This document shows positions 22,952-34,692 of a DNA stretch of 64,000 bases, one piece after another; position 1 is the stretch's first letter; every line of letters starts with the position of its first letter. The DNA is from Novosphingobium profundi (lineage in GTDB: Bacteria; Pseudomonadota; Alphaproteobacteria; Sphingomonadales; Sphingomonadaceae). A program made the position numbers and the translations under genes. The notes under the pieces are model-generated. The model made no database searches. It worked only from the letters and a program-made list of their open reading frames with translations, and was not told where the DNA came from. The stretch lies in assembly GCF_020524485.1 (NCBI RefSeq), contig NZ_JAIVLF010000004.1:620001-684000 (forward strand). The letters are read 5' to 3'.

Positions 22952-25900
22952 CAGAAGATCATGTTGAAGCCGAGCGAGATCGAGCGCCCGTTCTTGATGT
23001 AGGCGCGGCTCGCCCCCTCGCCCGAGGAGACGGTCTGCCAGTAGGTGTGCGAATCGAAGAGGTTCTGCACCTGGAGCTGGACCGAGGACTTCTCGAGGAA
23101 GGTCTTGCGGAAGGTCAGGTCGACGAAACTATACGCCTGCTCGTAAGGATCGTTTCCGAAGTCGTTGATACCGGCCATGAACTTCGACTGGTAGTTCCAG
23201 GCGCCGTAGACCTCCCAACCGTCGCGCTCCCAGAAGAGCTGGAGGTTGGCGATGGTCTCGGGCGTCTCCATCAGCGGCAGGGTGTAGCCCTCGGGGTGCC
23301 AGGACAGGCCCGTCTCGGCCTTCGAGCGCTGCAACGTCAGGTTGCCGCCCACGCCCAGCGAACCGAGCACGCCCGGCAGCCAGTGCAGGAGCTGCTGCGC
23401 GCTGATCTCCATGCCGTAGACATCGGCCCACTTGCCGTTGTTGGGCATCGTCACCGCCACGCCCTCGGGATTGACGTTCACACCGGCGGTGCCGTTGCGG
23501 ATGTTCGAGGAGGACGAGCGGAACAGGAAGTTGTCGATCTGCTTGTAGAACAGGGCGACCGAGTAGGCCCCGGTGCGGCCCGCATAGTGTTCGAGCGACA
23601 TGTCGAAGTTGGTCGAGCGCAGAGGCTTCAGGTCCGGGTTGCCCATCTCGATCCCGGTCAGGATCCAGTCCGAGGTGGGGTTGAGGACGCCATCACCATC
23701 GGGATCGCGGTCATAGGCGTACTCGCGCGCCGAACTCATGCGGGCGATGTCGGGACGGGCAAAGCTGGTCCAGACCGCGCCGCGCAGCTTGGTCTTGTCG
23801 TCAAAGTCGTAGTTGACGTGGATCGAGGGCAGCCAGTTGGTGAAGCTGGTGCGGTCGCGCGTGTAGCGCTCGCCCAGCACCGGGTCCATGTTCCAGGCAT
23901 CGATCGTGTTGCGCGTGTTTTCCATGCGCACGCCCGCGATGATCTTCGCCTTGCCGATCTGTGCAGTGCCCATGAGGTAGGCGGACAGGACGCGCTCCTC
24001 GAACTCGAAGCTGTCCTCGTCCGAGATCTCGGCCTGCGAGGGATCGACCGCAAAGCCATCGAAGTAGCTGCTCTCGCCCGCCTCGGCGCGCTGCAGTTCG
24101 GCCAGCATCGCCTCGTTGTCGAGAACGGTGCCGAGGCGATAGTCGCCGGTGTAGGCACCGCTGAACAGGCTGGTGACTTCCTTGCCGTAAAGCCCGGCAA
24201 AATCGGCCAGCGTGCCATCGGAATTGAGGTCGAGGAACGAGCCTTCGTACGTGCGGCGGCGCGAGTTGTAGAACTTGCCGCCTGTCTTGATCGCCTTCAG
24301 GAAGGGCCCATCCACGTCCCAGCGTGCGTTGAACTGGGCCTGCCAGAGCTTCTCGCTCGAACCGCCCACTTCGCCCTCAAGGCCGTTGAAGTCGTATTCA
24401 TTGGGGTCCTGCACTCCGGCAAGCCCTGCCGGGTTCAGCAGCCACTTGGGAAAGCGCGAGTCCTCGGCCGCCGAGAAGAGCACGCCGCGGTTGCCCAGCC
24501 AGCCGTACTTGTCGCTGCGGAACTCCAGCTCGTAGCCATCGTCGAGGTTGTCCTCCGACTGCGAATAGGAGACGTCGTAGTCGAGCGTCAGCACCCCAAA
24601 GCGCGACACGCCGCCAAAGTTGGCCGAAGCCAGATTGCCGGTCTCGGCCGAACCTTCCCAAAAGCGGCGCAGGCGGAAACCTGCCGGGTCCCAGGCACCC
24701 GAATTCCCGACCAGGCTGTAGGTCGAGCGCGCCGAACGGTCCGCATCGGTGATGATGCCGTCGCCATCGCGGTCGATAATTTCACCAGGGGTATAGCCAT
24801 AGATGCGGCCCAGTTCCTCGTCGAAGCCGGTGATCGCATCCTCGGGCTGGGCAAGATCGGCACGCGAACGGTCCACCTGAGAAAGCCGGGTGGAATTGCG
24901 CGAGGTGTCGTTGCGGAAGTTCAGGCGGTTGAGAAATTCCTTCTTGCGGTACTTGTTGTACTGCCCGCGAAGGTGGAAGTCGTGGTTGTCCGAGCGGAAG
25001 TCGACGCTCGAATTGACGCCCCAGCGCTCCACTTCGGTCTCGCCAAAGCCCAGGTTCATGCCGCGAAGGACAAAGCGATTGGGGTCCCAGCCCAGCGTTT
25101 CGCTGTCCGCGTACCAGGTGTCGGGCTGGTTATCGCCATCGACGCCGTTCTGCTCGAACTGGGACTTGCGACGGCTCCAGCTGCCCGAGATGAAGACGCC
25201 GAAGTTGTCGGAGAACTGGCGCGAGGCGGCGGTAGAGACCTGCGCGGACTTGCGGTGGTCGAACTTGTCCAGCATCCCGCCCTCGGCGGAGAAGCGGAAG
25301 TAGGTCGGGTCCTGGTCGAAGGCGGTCGGGGTGGAGATATCGACCGAACCACCCAGCGCGTCACCATCGCGGTCGGGCGTCAGCGTCTTGTAGACGGTGA
25401 TTTCCTTGATGCCGTCAGGCGGCAGGACCGAGAGGCGCACGCCGCGGTAGAAGACATCGTCGCGCGAGCCCGCGCCGCCAAGGCGCACACCGTTGATCGA
25501 GTAGTTGTTGAGCTCGGTGGAGAGGCCGCGCACGGTGATCCGGTCGCCCTCTCCCGTGGTCGCGCTGCGCACCGCATTGACGCCGGGCATGCGCGCGAGC
25601 GCTTCGGACACGTTGTTGGCGGGCAGCTTCCCCATGTCGTCGGCGCTCACCGTGTCCGAGACGACATCCGTGTTGCGCTTCTTGTCGAGCGATTCCTGCA
25701 CCGCCTCGAAGTAGCCGGTAACCACGATCTCATCGTCGGCCGGGGCCAGCGCCACGCTGGTGGCCGCAGCCGATGTGCGCGCTGGCGCAGCCGCCACGGC
25801 CACCTTGGCGGAAGCCTTCGGGGCGGCCAGACGCACGATGATGGTGCGCCCCTGGCGGCGGGTCTCGACGCCCGCCCCGGCCACCAACCGGGACAAGGCG

Positions 25901-26154
25901 GCCTCGGACGAAAGCGAGCCGGAAACAGCCGAGCTACGGCGCCCGCGCACGACATCGGCCGAGGCCGCGACCTGCAGCCCTGTTACGCGGGAATACTGGC
26001 GCAGCGCGCTCCCCAGGTCCTGCGCAGGGATAGCAAACGTAAAGCTCTGTGCCCCGGCGGCATGGGCCGGAGCAAGTGCGGCCGTGAACGATACGCAGGC
26101 AAGCGAAAGGGCCAGCGCCGAAACACCGGCGCGGCTGGATCCTGAGCGAAACAT
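22951..26154 (-). CDS. STN-domain TonB-dependent receptor (FecA-type transducer)
   Basis: A 1067-residue receptor: signal peptide (MFRSGSSRAGVSALALSLA... ending APAHA), an N-terminal STN/secretin-like signalling domain (about residues 37-108, FTFAIPAQDLGSALRQYS), TonB box DDEIVVTG near residue 150, plug domain with LPANNVSEALARMPGV and VRGLSTELNNYSING, and a long barrel ending ISLGFNMIF. The STN domain talks to a FecR-type protein, and FecR and FecI genes lie directly upstream. AGGGGA is 5 bases before the ATG. The length and repeated Asp-rich PDGDGV/DRDGDG loops suggest a large or cation-bound substrate. It is coupled to the phosphatase gene. Confidence 0.94.
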   Translation of the reverse strand: MFRSGSSRAGVSALALSLACVSFTAALAPAHAAGAQSFTFAIPAQDLGSALRQYSRVTGLQVAASADVVRGRRSSAVSGSLSSEAALSRLVAGAGVETRRQGRTIIVRLAAPKASAKVAVAAAPARTSAAATSVALAPADDEIVVTGYFEAVQESLDKKRNTDVVSDTVSADDMGKLPANNVSEALARMPGVNAVRSATTGEGDRITVRGLSTELNNYSINGVRLGGAGSRDDVFYRGVRLSVLPPDGIKEITVYKTLTPDRDGDALGGSVDISTPTAFDQDPTYFRFSAEGGMLDKFDHRKSAQVSTAASRQFSDNFGVFISGSWSRRKSQFEQNGVDGDNQPDTWYADSETLGWDPNRFVLRGMNLGFGETEVERWGVNSSVDFRSDNHDFHLRGQYNKYRKKEFLNRLNFRNDTSRNSTRLSQVDRSRADLAQPEDAITGFDEELGRIYGYTPGEIIDRDGDGIITDADRSARSTYSLVGNSGAWDPAGFRLRRFWEGSAETGNLASANFGGVSRFGVLTLDYDVSYSQSEDNLDDGYELEFRSDKYGWLGNRGVLFSAAEDSRFPKWLLNPAGLAGVQDPNEYDFNGLEGEVGGSSEKLWQAQFNARWDVDGPFLKAIKTGGKFYNSRRRTYEGSFLDLNSDGTLADFAGLYGKEVTSLFSGAYTGDYRLGTVLDNEAMLAELQRAEAGESSYFDGFAVDPSQAEISDEDSFEFEERVLSAYLMGTAQIGKAKIIAGVRMENTRNTIDAWNMDPVLGERYTRDRTSFTNWLPSIHVNYDFDDKTKLRGAVWTSFARPDIARMSSAREYAYDRDPDGDGVLNPTSDWILTGIEMGNPDLKPLRSTNFDMSLEHYAGRTGAYSVALFYKQIDNFLFRSSSSNIRNGTAGVNVNPEGVAVTMPNNGKWADVYGMEISAQQLLHWLPGVLGSLGVGGNLTLQRSKAETGLSWHPEGYTLPLMETPETIANLQLFWERDGWEVYGAWNYQSKFMAGINDFGNDPYEQAYSFVDLTFRKTFLEKSSVQLQVQNLFDSHTYWQTVSSGEGASRAYIKNGRSISLGFNMIF

Positions 26155-26225
26155 GAAATCCCCTGTATGGTAACCAAGTACGCGGGGAAGACGTTCGAGA
26201 AATTAAAAACCCGACAAAATAATTT

Positions 26226-26256
26226 TATGGCACTTTTATTAAATTTCTATGCCATT
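26226..26256. promoter_or_regulatory. AT-rich receptor promoter region with ATGGCA-N17-TGCCAT dyad
   Basis: ATGGCA (26227-26232) and TGCCAT (26250-26255) are inverted repeats 17 bases apart in a very AT-rich 125-base gap between fecR-like and receptor genes. This is where a FecI-dependent promoter is expected. Arms are only 6 bp, so the dyad is a weak call. Confidence 0.35.
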
Positions 26257-26280
26257 TTAGAGACATAGAACTTCGCAGAA

Positions 26281-27249
26281 TTACTGGCGGCCAATCCGGT
26301 AACGGCCCTCGTCGCGCGACCAGGACAGACCGTGGATGGCCGCCAGGGTCTCGACGATCTCCTGAGGCCTATGCATCTCGAAGCGCCCCGTGACGCGCAG
26401 CTCTCCCAGTTGTGGATCGTCGAGTTCGACGGGAATACGCGAGGTCCGGTTGAGCCGCTCGATTAGCCGGTCGAGCCTCGTGTCCTGCGCATCGAACCAG
26501 CCATCCAGCCAGCCCGGACGATCTCCGCCGATACCCTCAAGGCTGCGCACATGGGCGCCATCAAGGATGAGCCCGGTGCCGGCAGGCAGCCGCCACGCAC
26601 CGCTCTCACCCGCGACCTGGACGAGCCCGCGATAGACCCGCACCTCGCGGCGCCCCCCCGCGAGCACGTCGATGTCGAAGGCCGTCCCCAGGACTTCGAC
26701 CCGCGCGCCCTCGGCCTCGACCGCGAAACCGCGCAGCGCTTCGTGCGCGACGTCGAAGAAGGCCTCGCCCTTCTCCAATTCGGCCTCGCGCGACCAGGGG
26801 GTCAGCCGAACCGAGAGACGCGAACCACCGCTGAGCTGGATGTGAGAACCGTCCGCGAGCGTTATCTCGCGCGTCGCACCCCAGGATGCCTCGTAAGTAT
26901 GGGTCGGTGCGAACAATCCCTGTCCCAACGGCACGGCAACAGCAAGCGCCGCAAGGCCCGCCGCCAGCCCGAACCAGCGGCGACGCCCCCACACCCCGCC
27001 ATGCCGGGCATCAGCTGCGTCGAGCCCTGCGGCATTGTCATTGCCCGCGCGGGTCGGGCACGCAGCCTGCGCAAGCCCTTCAGACTGCCACAGCGAGGCC
27101 ATCAGGGCGTAGCTTTCCACGTGACGCGGATCTTCGGCGATCCAGGCATCGAAGCTCGCCGCAACGGCGCTGTCCTGGACGGGGCCGCGCATGCGCTCCA
27201 GCCAGAGCGCGGCCGCGCTGTCGATCTCGGCGCGTTCGCTCGCCATCAT
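26281..27249 (-). CDS. FecR family anti-sigma / signal-relay protein
   Basis: A 322-residue protein. An N-terminal DUF4880-type cytoplasmic segment (AAALWLERMRGPVQDSAV, DPRHVESYALMASLW) binds the sigma factor. One transmembrane helix (WFGLAAGLAALAVAVPLG, about residues 90-110) leads to a periplasmic FecR domain (ITLADGSHIQLSGGSRL, GEAFFDV, VEVLGTAFDI) and a C-terminal STN-like region (LGELRVTGRFEM). It senses ligand binding by the adjacent TonB receptor. Start chosen at 27249, 5 bases after GGGATGG; the ATGs at 27258 and 27246 are alternatives. It overlaps the sigma gene stop. Confidence 0.9.
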   Translation of the reverse strand: MMASERAEIDSAAALWLERMRGPVQDSAVAASFDAWIAEDPRHVESYALMASLWQSEGLAQAACPTRAGNDNAAGLDAADARHGGVWGRRRWFGLAAGLAALAVAVPLGQGLFAPTHTYEASWGATREITLADGSHIQLSGGSRLSVRLTPWSREAELEKGEAFFDVAHEALRGFAVEAEGARVEVLGTAFDIDVLAGGRREVRVYRGLVQVAGESGAWRLPAGTGLILDGAHVRSLEGIGGDRPGWLDGWFDAQDTRLDRLIERLNRTSRIPVELDDPQLGELRVTGRFEMHRPQEIVETLAAIHGLSWSRDEGRYRIGRQ

Positions 27250-27806
27250 TCGTTCCATCCCGCCGGATCAATCCCGGCCTTTTCCATCGCGCGGCGAAGG
27301 TCAACCAGGCCACGGGTTATGTGCTTCTCGACCGCCTTGCTGCTGAGCGCGAGGTCCTCTCCGATGGCCCGGCAGCTTTCGTTGCGCAGGCGTCGGCGCA
27401 CCAGCACTTCGCGGCGCAGCGCGGGCATGCGGTTGAGACAGCGCTGGAAGACTTCGATCGCGCGCCGGGAATCGAGCACCCTTTCGAGCGAGGGCGCCGC
27501 GTTCTGCCACTGCCCTTCGTGGTCGTCGCCCCCCTGCCCCGCATCGGCGTAGCGGCTCTCGGCGCGGTGCTGATCGACGAGGAGATTGTCGGCGATGCGA
27601 AACCCCAGCGCGAAGACGCTCCCGATTTCCTTCGTCCGGCTGATTGCGATCAGACGCAGCACGGTCTCCTGCGCAATGTCTTCGGCCAGATCCGCGCGCG
27701 CCCCACGGGCGCGCAGATAGCCGATGAGCCGGGATTGGACCATGGTCCAGTCGGTCCCGGGACTATCGCCGTCACGGGCAAGCAGGAGAGCATCGGGTCG
27801 GGGCAC
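27246..27806 (-). CDS. FecI-type ECF sigma factor
   Basis: A 186-residue ECF sigma factor with region 2 (LAEDIAQETVLRLIAI, FALGFRIADNLLVDQHRAE) and region 4 (LNRMPALRREVLVRRRLRN, ESCRAIGEDLALSSKAVEKHITRG, where the helix-turn-helix lies). It should direct transcription of the downstream receptor-phosphatase pair when released by the FecR-type protein. The first in-frame start is GTG at 27806; an ATG at 27743 would remove the poorly conserved leader. A 78-base gap separates it from pncB. Confidence 0.9.
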   Translation of the reverse strand: MPRPDALLLARDGDSPGTDWTMVQSRLIGYLRARGARADLAEDIAQETVLRLIAISRTKEIGSVFALGFRIADNLLVDQHRAESRYADAGQGGDDHEGQWQNAAPSLERVLDSRRAIEVFQRCLNRMPALRREVLVRRRLRNESCRAIGEDLALSSKAVEKHITRGLVDLRRAMEKAGIDPAGWNE

Positions 27807-27884
27807 GGCGCGGCTTTTTCCGTGAAAAGAATGCGGTAGCCGTGCGCCCTAGCCGCGCTCCATGACGGTTTGGCGACGCTTGCG

Positions 27885-29189
27885 CTACACCTCGACCGCG
27901 CTGGCGACGCGGTCCTGCCCCCCGAAGACGCGCAGGTAGCGGGCAACCTCCTCTGGATCGCCAGTCGACTTGGCCGGATTGTCGGACAGCTTGACCGCCG
28001 GGCGCCCATTGGCCTGCGTCACCTTGCAGACCAGCGAGATCGGCTCGAGCCCAGCCTGCCCTTCCGGGTCGCAATCGCGAAAATCGTTGGTGAGGTTGGT
28101 GCCCCAACCAAAGCTCATCCGCACCCGACCATGGAAGTGGTGGTAGGTTTCCTCGATGGTGTCGATGTCCATGCCATCGGAAAAGATGATGAGCTTGGTG
28201 CGCGGATCGACCCCGCGTTCCTCCCACCAGCGGATGATCTGCTCGCCCCCCTCGATGGGCGGCGCGCTGTCGGGGCGAAAGCCGGTCCAGCGCGTCAGCC
28301 AGTCGGGCGCGTTGCGCAGAAAAGCGGTAGAGCCGAAAGCATCGGGCAGCGCGATCAGCAGGTTGCCGTTGTAGTGCTGCTGCCAATCCTCCAGCACCTG
28401 GTAGGGGGCGTGGGCGAGCGCGGCGTCATTCCTCGCCAGCGCACCGGCCACCATCGGCAACTCGTGCGCGTTGGTGCCGATGGCCTCAAGGTCGGCGTCC
28501 ATTGCAAGAAGCACGTTGGAAGTGCCGATGAAACGGTCCCCCAGCCCTTCCTTCAGGGCCTCGACGCACCAGCGTTGCCACAGGAAGCCGTGCCGCCGCC
28601 GCGTGCCGAAGTCGGAGATGGCCAGGTCAGGCAATTGCCGCAGCCGCTCCACCTTGTCCCACAGCCGCGCCTTAGCCCTCGCGTAGACGACATCAAGCGC
28701 GAACTTGCCGCGCCCGGCAAGCGCGGCGCGCGAGCGCAGTTCGTTGACGATGGCGAGCGCGGGGATCTCCCACATGGTGGTGTGCGTCCAGGGACCCTCG
28801 AAGCGTAGCTCGTACTGCCCGTCGACCTTGCGCAGGTCGTACTCGGGAAGCTGGAAGTCCGCGAGCCAGGCCAGGAAGTCCGGCTTGAACATCTGCTGCT
28901 TGCCGTAGAAGCTGTTGCCCGCGAGCCAGATCAGCTCCTTCTTGGCAAAGCGCACCGAACGCGCATAGTCGAGCTGGGCGCGCAGTTCGTCCTCGTCGAT
29001 GATCTCGGCCAGCCGCACCGATTTCGTGCGGTTGATGAGCGAAAAGGTCGCATCGACATCGCCGTGGATGTGATGGATCATCTGCAGCATCAGCAACTTG
29101 TAGAAGTCGGTGTCGAGCAGACTGCGCACGATGGGGTCGAGCCGGAAGCCGTGGTCGTAGCTGCGCCGTGCAATGTCGGTTACGGTCAT
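27885..29189 (-). CDS. pncB: Nicotinate phosphoribosyltransferase
   Basis: A 434-residue PncB, forming nicotinate mononucleotide from nicotinate and PRPP in NAD salvage. Visible motifs are [17 protein letters not shown] at the N-terminus, [19 protein letters not shown], and [10 protein letters not shown] near the phosphate-binding region. The ATG at 29189 has AAGGAG 7 bases upstream; the longer frame from 29255 is rejected. It follows the NrtR-like gene by about 100 bases in the same direction and is likely its target. Confidence 0.95.
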   Translation of the reverse strand: MTVTDIARRSYDHGFRLDPIVRSLLDTDFYKLLMLQMIHHIHGDVDATFSLINRTKSVRLAEIIDEDELRAQLDYARSVRFAKKELIWLAGNSFYGKQQMFKPDFLAWLADFQLPEYDLRKVDGQYELRFEGPWTHTTMWEIPALAIVNELRSRAALAGRGKFALDVVYARAKARLWDKVERLRQLPDLAISDFGTRRRHGFLWQRWCVEALKEGLGDRFIGTSNVLLAMDADLEAIGTNAHELPMVAGALARNDAALAHAPYQVLEDWQQHYNGNLLIALPDAFGSTAFLRNAPDWLTRWTGFRPDSAPPIEGGEQIIRWWEERGVDPRTKLIIFSDGMDIDTIEETYHHFHGRVRMSFGWGTNLTNDFRDCDPEGQAGLEPISLVCKVTQANGRPAVKLSDNPAKSTGDPEEVARYLRVFGGQDRVASAVEV

Positions 29190-29290
29190 GCCAGGCTCCT
29201 TAGCCGATTGCGGGAGGGAAGAAACACAATGCCGGCCCCGCGTGCGCGCAGGCATTGCAACATCAGGTGCGGCCTACGCGCGCCCATCGC

Positions 29291-30013
29291 TCAGCTCAGC
29301 CCCCGGAAACAATAGAGCTCGGCGGGACGATGGGACGTTCCGGTTTCGCGCGTGCCGGTCGGCACAATCCAACCCGTGTCGATCATGCGCCGCCGGAAAG
29401 CAGGCTTATTGAGCGTGGTCCCCCGGATCGCCTCGTGCACGTCCTGAAGCTGGCGCAGGGTGAAGAACGGGGGCAGAAGATCGAAGCCGACGGCGGTATA
29501 ATCGAGCTTGCCGCGCAGACGCTCCAGCGCAAGGGCCAGGATCTGTTCGTGATCGAACGCAAGGGGGAGCCGCGCTCCGGCAGAGTCCAGCACGGCGATA
29601 TCGCCCGAACCATCACTATCCGGGACGTCCAGCGTCGCGCAGAGCAGTTCTGGATTAGCCTCCAGCGCAGCTTCGATAGCGGCGGGAGCCAGAAGCGCCA
29701 GCCAGGCCACAGTCACGATGCGTCGCCGCGGATCGCGCGCGACCTCGCCAAAGGTGTAGAGCTGTTCGCACCGCACATCCGGGAGACCGGCCTTGTCGCG
29801 AAGTACACGCTGGGCGGCGTCCTCGAGCGCCTCCTGCGCGCCCACGAAACCGCCCGGAAGCGCAGCGTGCCCTGCAAAGGGCGATACACCGCGTCGCAGC
29901 AGCAAGGCGCATGGAGCGCCCTTGCGCACGCCCATGAGTACGATGTCCACGCAGACGGACAGGCGCGCGTAGGCGTCTGGATCCTCTCTTGCCGAAATGT
30001 CGTTATCCGCCAC
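29291..30013 (-). CDS. NrtR-like Nudix-domain transcriptional regulator
   Basis: A 240-residue protein with an N-terminal Nudix domain (LPGGFVGAQEALEDAAQRVLRD; the catalytic Nudix box GX5EX7REUXEEXGU is degenerate, as in NrtR) and a C-terminal winged helix (FFTLRQLQDVHEAIRGTTLN, KPAFRRRMIDTGWI). NrtR proteins bind ADP-ribose and repress NAD-metabolism genes. Position between pncB and divergent pncA fits. The first frame start is a TTG at 30031; I prefer the GTG at 30013 because AAGG lies 6-7 bases before it. A plain Nudix hydrolase is the alternative. Confidence 0.85.
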   Translation of the reverse strand: MADNDISAREDPDAYARLSVCVDIVLMGVRKGAPCALLLRRGVSPFAGHAALPGGFVGAQEALEDAAQRVLRDKAGLPDVRCEQLYTFGEVARDPRRRIVTVAWLALLAPAAIEAALEANPELLCATLDVPDSDGSGDIAVLDSAGARLPLAFDHEQILALALERLRGKLDYTAVGFDLLPPFFTLRQLQDVHEAIRGTTLNKPAFRRRMIDTGWIVPTGTRETGTSHRPAELYCFRGLS

Positions 30014-30020
30014 AGCGCAC

Positions 30021-30077
30021 CTTATATGCAAGTTGCGCTTTACTTATTTTTAAGGCGCATATAAGTCAAGGCGCAAC
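30021..30077. promoter_or_regulatory. Large dyad between NrtR-like gene and pncA, candidate NrtR operator
   Basis: Two nested dyads are present. CTTATATGC (30021-30029) and GCATATAAG (30057-30065) are perfect inverted 9-mers. GTTGCGC (30032-30038) and GCGCAAC (30071-30077) are perfect inverted 7-mers whose symmetry extends inward as TTTACTTAT and ATAAGTCAAG. The element covers the ribosome-binding region of the NrtR-like gene and lies 20 bases before pncA, so one protein could control both directions. Confidence 0.6.
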
Positions 30078-30097
30078 GCTCCGAGGAGAGATGTCCG

Positions 30098-30697
30098 ATG
30101 CCGTTCGTGATTGTCGTGGATACCCAGAGAGATTTCATGGCGCCCGATGGCGCACTCAGTGTCGCAGGTGCGGCTGATCTCGTCACGCCGATGCAGGCCT
30201 GGCTCGAGGCGCTCGATCCTGAGACGACCGAGGGCGTTCTCTTCACCTTCGACACTCACGACCCGGCGATCTATCCTGGATCGCCCGAGGCCGAGGCTTT
30301 TCCCCTGCACTGCGTGCGCGAAAGCGCAGGCTGGGCAAACATGCTCGATCCCGACCGGATTCCTGCGCAAATCCCGGCCTGGAAACTGGAAAAAGGCGTC
30401 TTCGACATGTGGAGCGAAGCCGGCCTCGCGCTCACCAGCGCACGCAGCGACGCCAGGCCCACACCGCCCATTGCACGCGATGCGTTCTTTGCCGACCTAG
30501 CCAAGCGCGGGGTTCGCGATGTGAAAGTCATCGGCGTTGCGGCCGACTACTGCGTGCTATGGGCTGTCCAGGGGCTGCTCGAACGTGGTTTTACAGTCCA
30601 TGTGCCCGAAGCGCTGACCAAGGGCATAGACCGCCAGATCGACGAAGTCCTCGCCAGCGATCTCGCTGGAAAGCCCGTCCATCTTGAGAAGGCCTGA
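30098..30697 (+). CDS. pncA: Nicotinamidase / isochorismatase-fold amidohydrolase
   Basis: A 199-residue cysteine hydrolase. The catalytic triad is Asp8 (VVDTQRDF), Lys99 (LEKG) and Cys152 (AADYCVLWA), and the metal site uses Asp52, His54 and His71 (FDTHDPAIY, FPLHC). This is the PncA pattern, converting nicotinamide to nicotinate, which pncB then uses. A GGAG lies 9 bases before the ATG at 30098. An out-of-frame ATG at 30091 is ignored. It is divergent from the NrtR-like gene across a large dyad. Confidence 0.9.
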   Translation: MPFVIVVDTQRDFMAPDGALSVAGAADLVTPMQAWLEALDPETTEGVLFTFDTHDPAIYPGSPEAEAFPLHCVRESAGWANMLDPDRIPAQIPAWKLEKGVFDMWSEAGLALTSARSDARPTPPIARDAFFADLAKRGVRDVKVIGVAADYCVLWAVQGLLERGFTVHVPEALTKGIDRQIDEVLASDLAGKPVHLEKA

Positions 30698-30712
30698 GAC
30701 GTCCCGCCCCCG

Positions 30713-31270
30713 CTAGCGGCAGCAAAGCGGGACAAGAAACGGCACGCGCAGTGCCAGGGGACGCAGCGCTGCCGCGACAATCGCCAGCAGCAACATGCCC
30801 ACGACCGAGGCCAGCACCGCCGAGGACGGCGAAGGCGGCAGCACCCACAAGGCCACCGGCTGCATGACGCTCATGGCCAGCATCATCGCCAGGAAGAAAA
30901 GTCCGGTGCGAAGCGCAAAGGCACTCCACCGCCCGACCCGCTCGCGCGGGGTGAACGCGGGACGCGAACCATGCGCCGCGCGGCCCGGCCACTGGCAGGC
31001 AATCGCGACCAGGAGCATCAGCGCGCTGGTGGCGGGCAGGATCCGCAGATGAACCGAGACGCTCGCCAGAAGGTTGAAACCATCGCCCGAGCAGATCGAC
31101 TGCATTGTATAGTAGGCCAGGCGTCCATCCGCCTTTGCGCCCAGGATCGTGCCGCCCGCGCACAGCATCATGTCGCGCAGCAGGCGTACGGCGGCGCTGT
31201 CGCTGCCGACACCGCGAAGGTCGTGGGCGATGGAAACCTGTCCGGTCAGCGCGTTGCTCCTGGATATCAT
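30713..31270 (-). CDS. Hypothetical membrane protein, three helices
   Basis: A 185-residue protein of no family I recognise. Three hydrophobic segments are visible at about residues 68-90, 115-140 and 148-180, preceded by a roughly 65-residue soluble region (AHDLRGVGSDSAAVRLLRDM). AGGAG lies 6-7 bases before the ATG at 31270, which supports it being a real gene. It converges on pncA and is divergent from the stress kinase operon. Confidence 0.65.
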   Translation of the reverse strand: MISRSNALTGQVSIAHDLRGVGSDSAAVRLLRDMMLCAGGTILGAKADGRLAYYTMQSICSGDGFNLLASVSVHLRILPATSALMLLVAIACQWPGRAAHGSRPAFTPRERVGRWSAFALRTGLFFLAMMLAMSVMQPVALWVLPPSPSSAVLASVVGMLLLAIVAAALRPLALRVPFLVPLCCR

Positions 31271-31462
31271 GGGTCGCTCCTAGACGAGCGTCTGCACGGT
31301 AACTTTGACCCGGCGCAAACGCCAGCAAAAGCGTGCAAGGCCAGCGCAATATCCCGGCAATCGCCAGCATCGCAGGTAACCGGGCCGAATCCCCCCCTGC
31401 CCCTTGCCGCACTTGCGAAGCCGCACCTCGGGAAGGCCTTGCGCAAAAATGCCGAGGCGCGT

Positions 31463-31487
31463 GGAACCTTTTACAACCACTTGCGTT
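31463..31487 (+). promoter_or_regulatory. Sigma-EcfG type promoter (general stress response)
   Basis: GGAAC (31463-31467), a 16-base spacer and CGTT (31484-31487) give an exact match to the alphaproteobacterial EcfG consensus GGAAC-N16-17-CGTT. It lies 68 bases before the start of the hybrid kinase gene, on the correct strand, in a non-coding gap. Confidence 0.7.
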
Positions 31488-31555
31488 TTCTCGCTCGATC
31501 TATTCCGTTTCCAGCAGGCGATCCGGCCCTCGCCCCTGCTTACCAGAAAGACACC

Positions 31556-34684
<3,129 letters not shown>

Positions 34685-34692
34685 CCGGGGCG

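Noticed and set aside
22834..26145. A 1103-codon open frame on the plus strand
   Set aside because: Antisense to the STN-type TonB receptor, with no recognisable domain; the same codon-bias shadow effect.
30971..31555. Extension of the hybrid kinase frame upstream of 31556
   Set aside because: The extra residues lack any family similarity, overlap the divergent gene 30713-31270 and would place the EcfG promoter inside the coding region.
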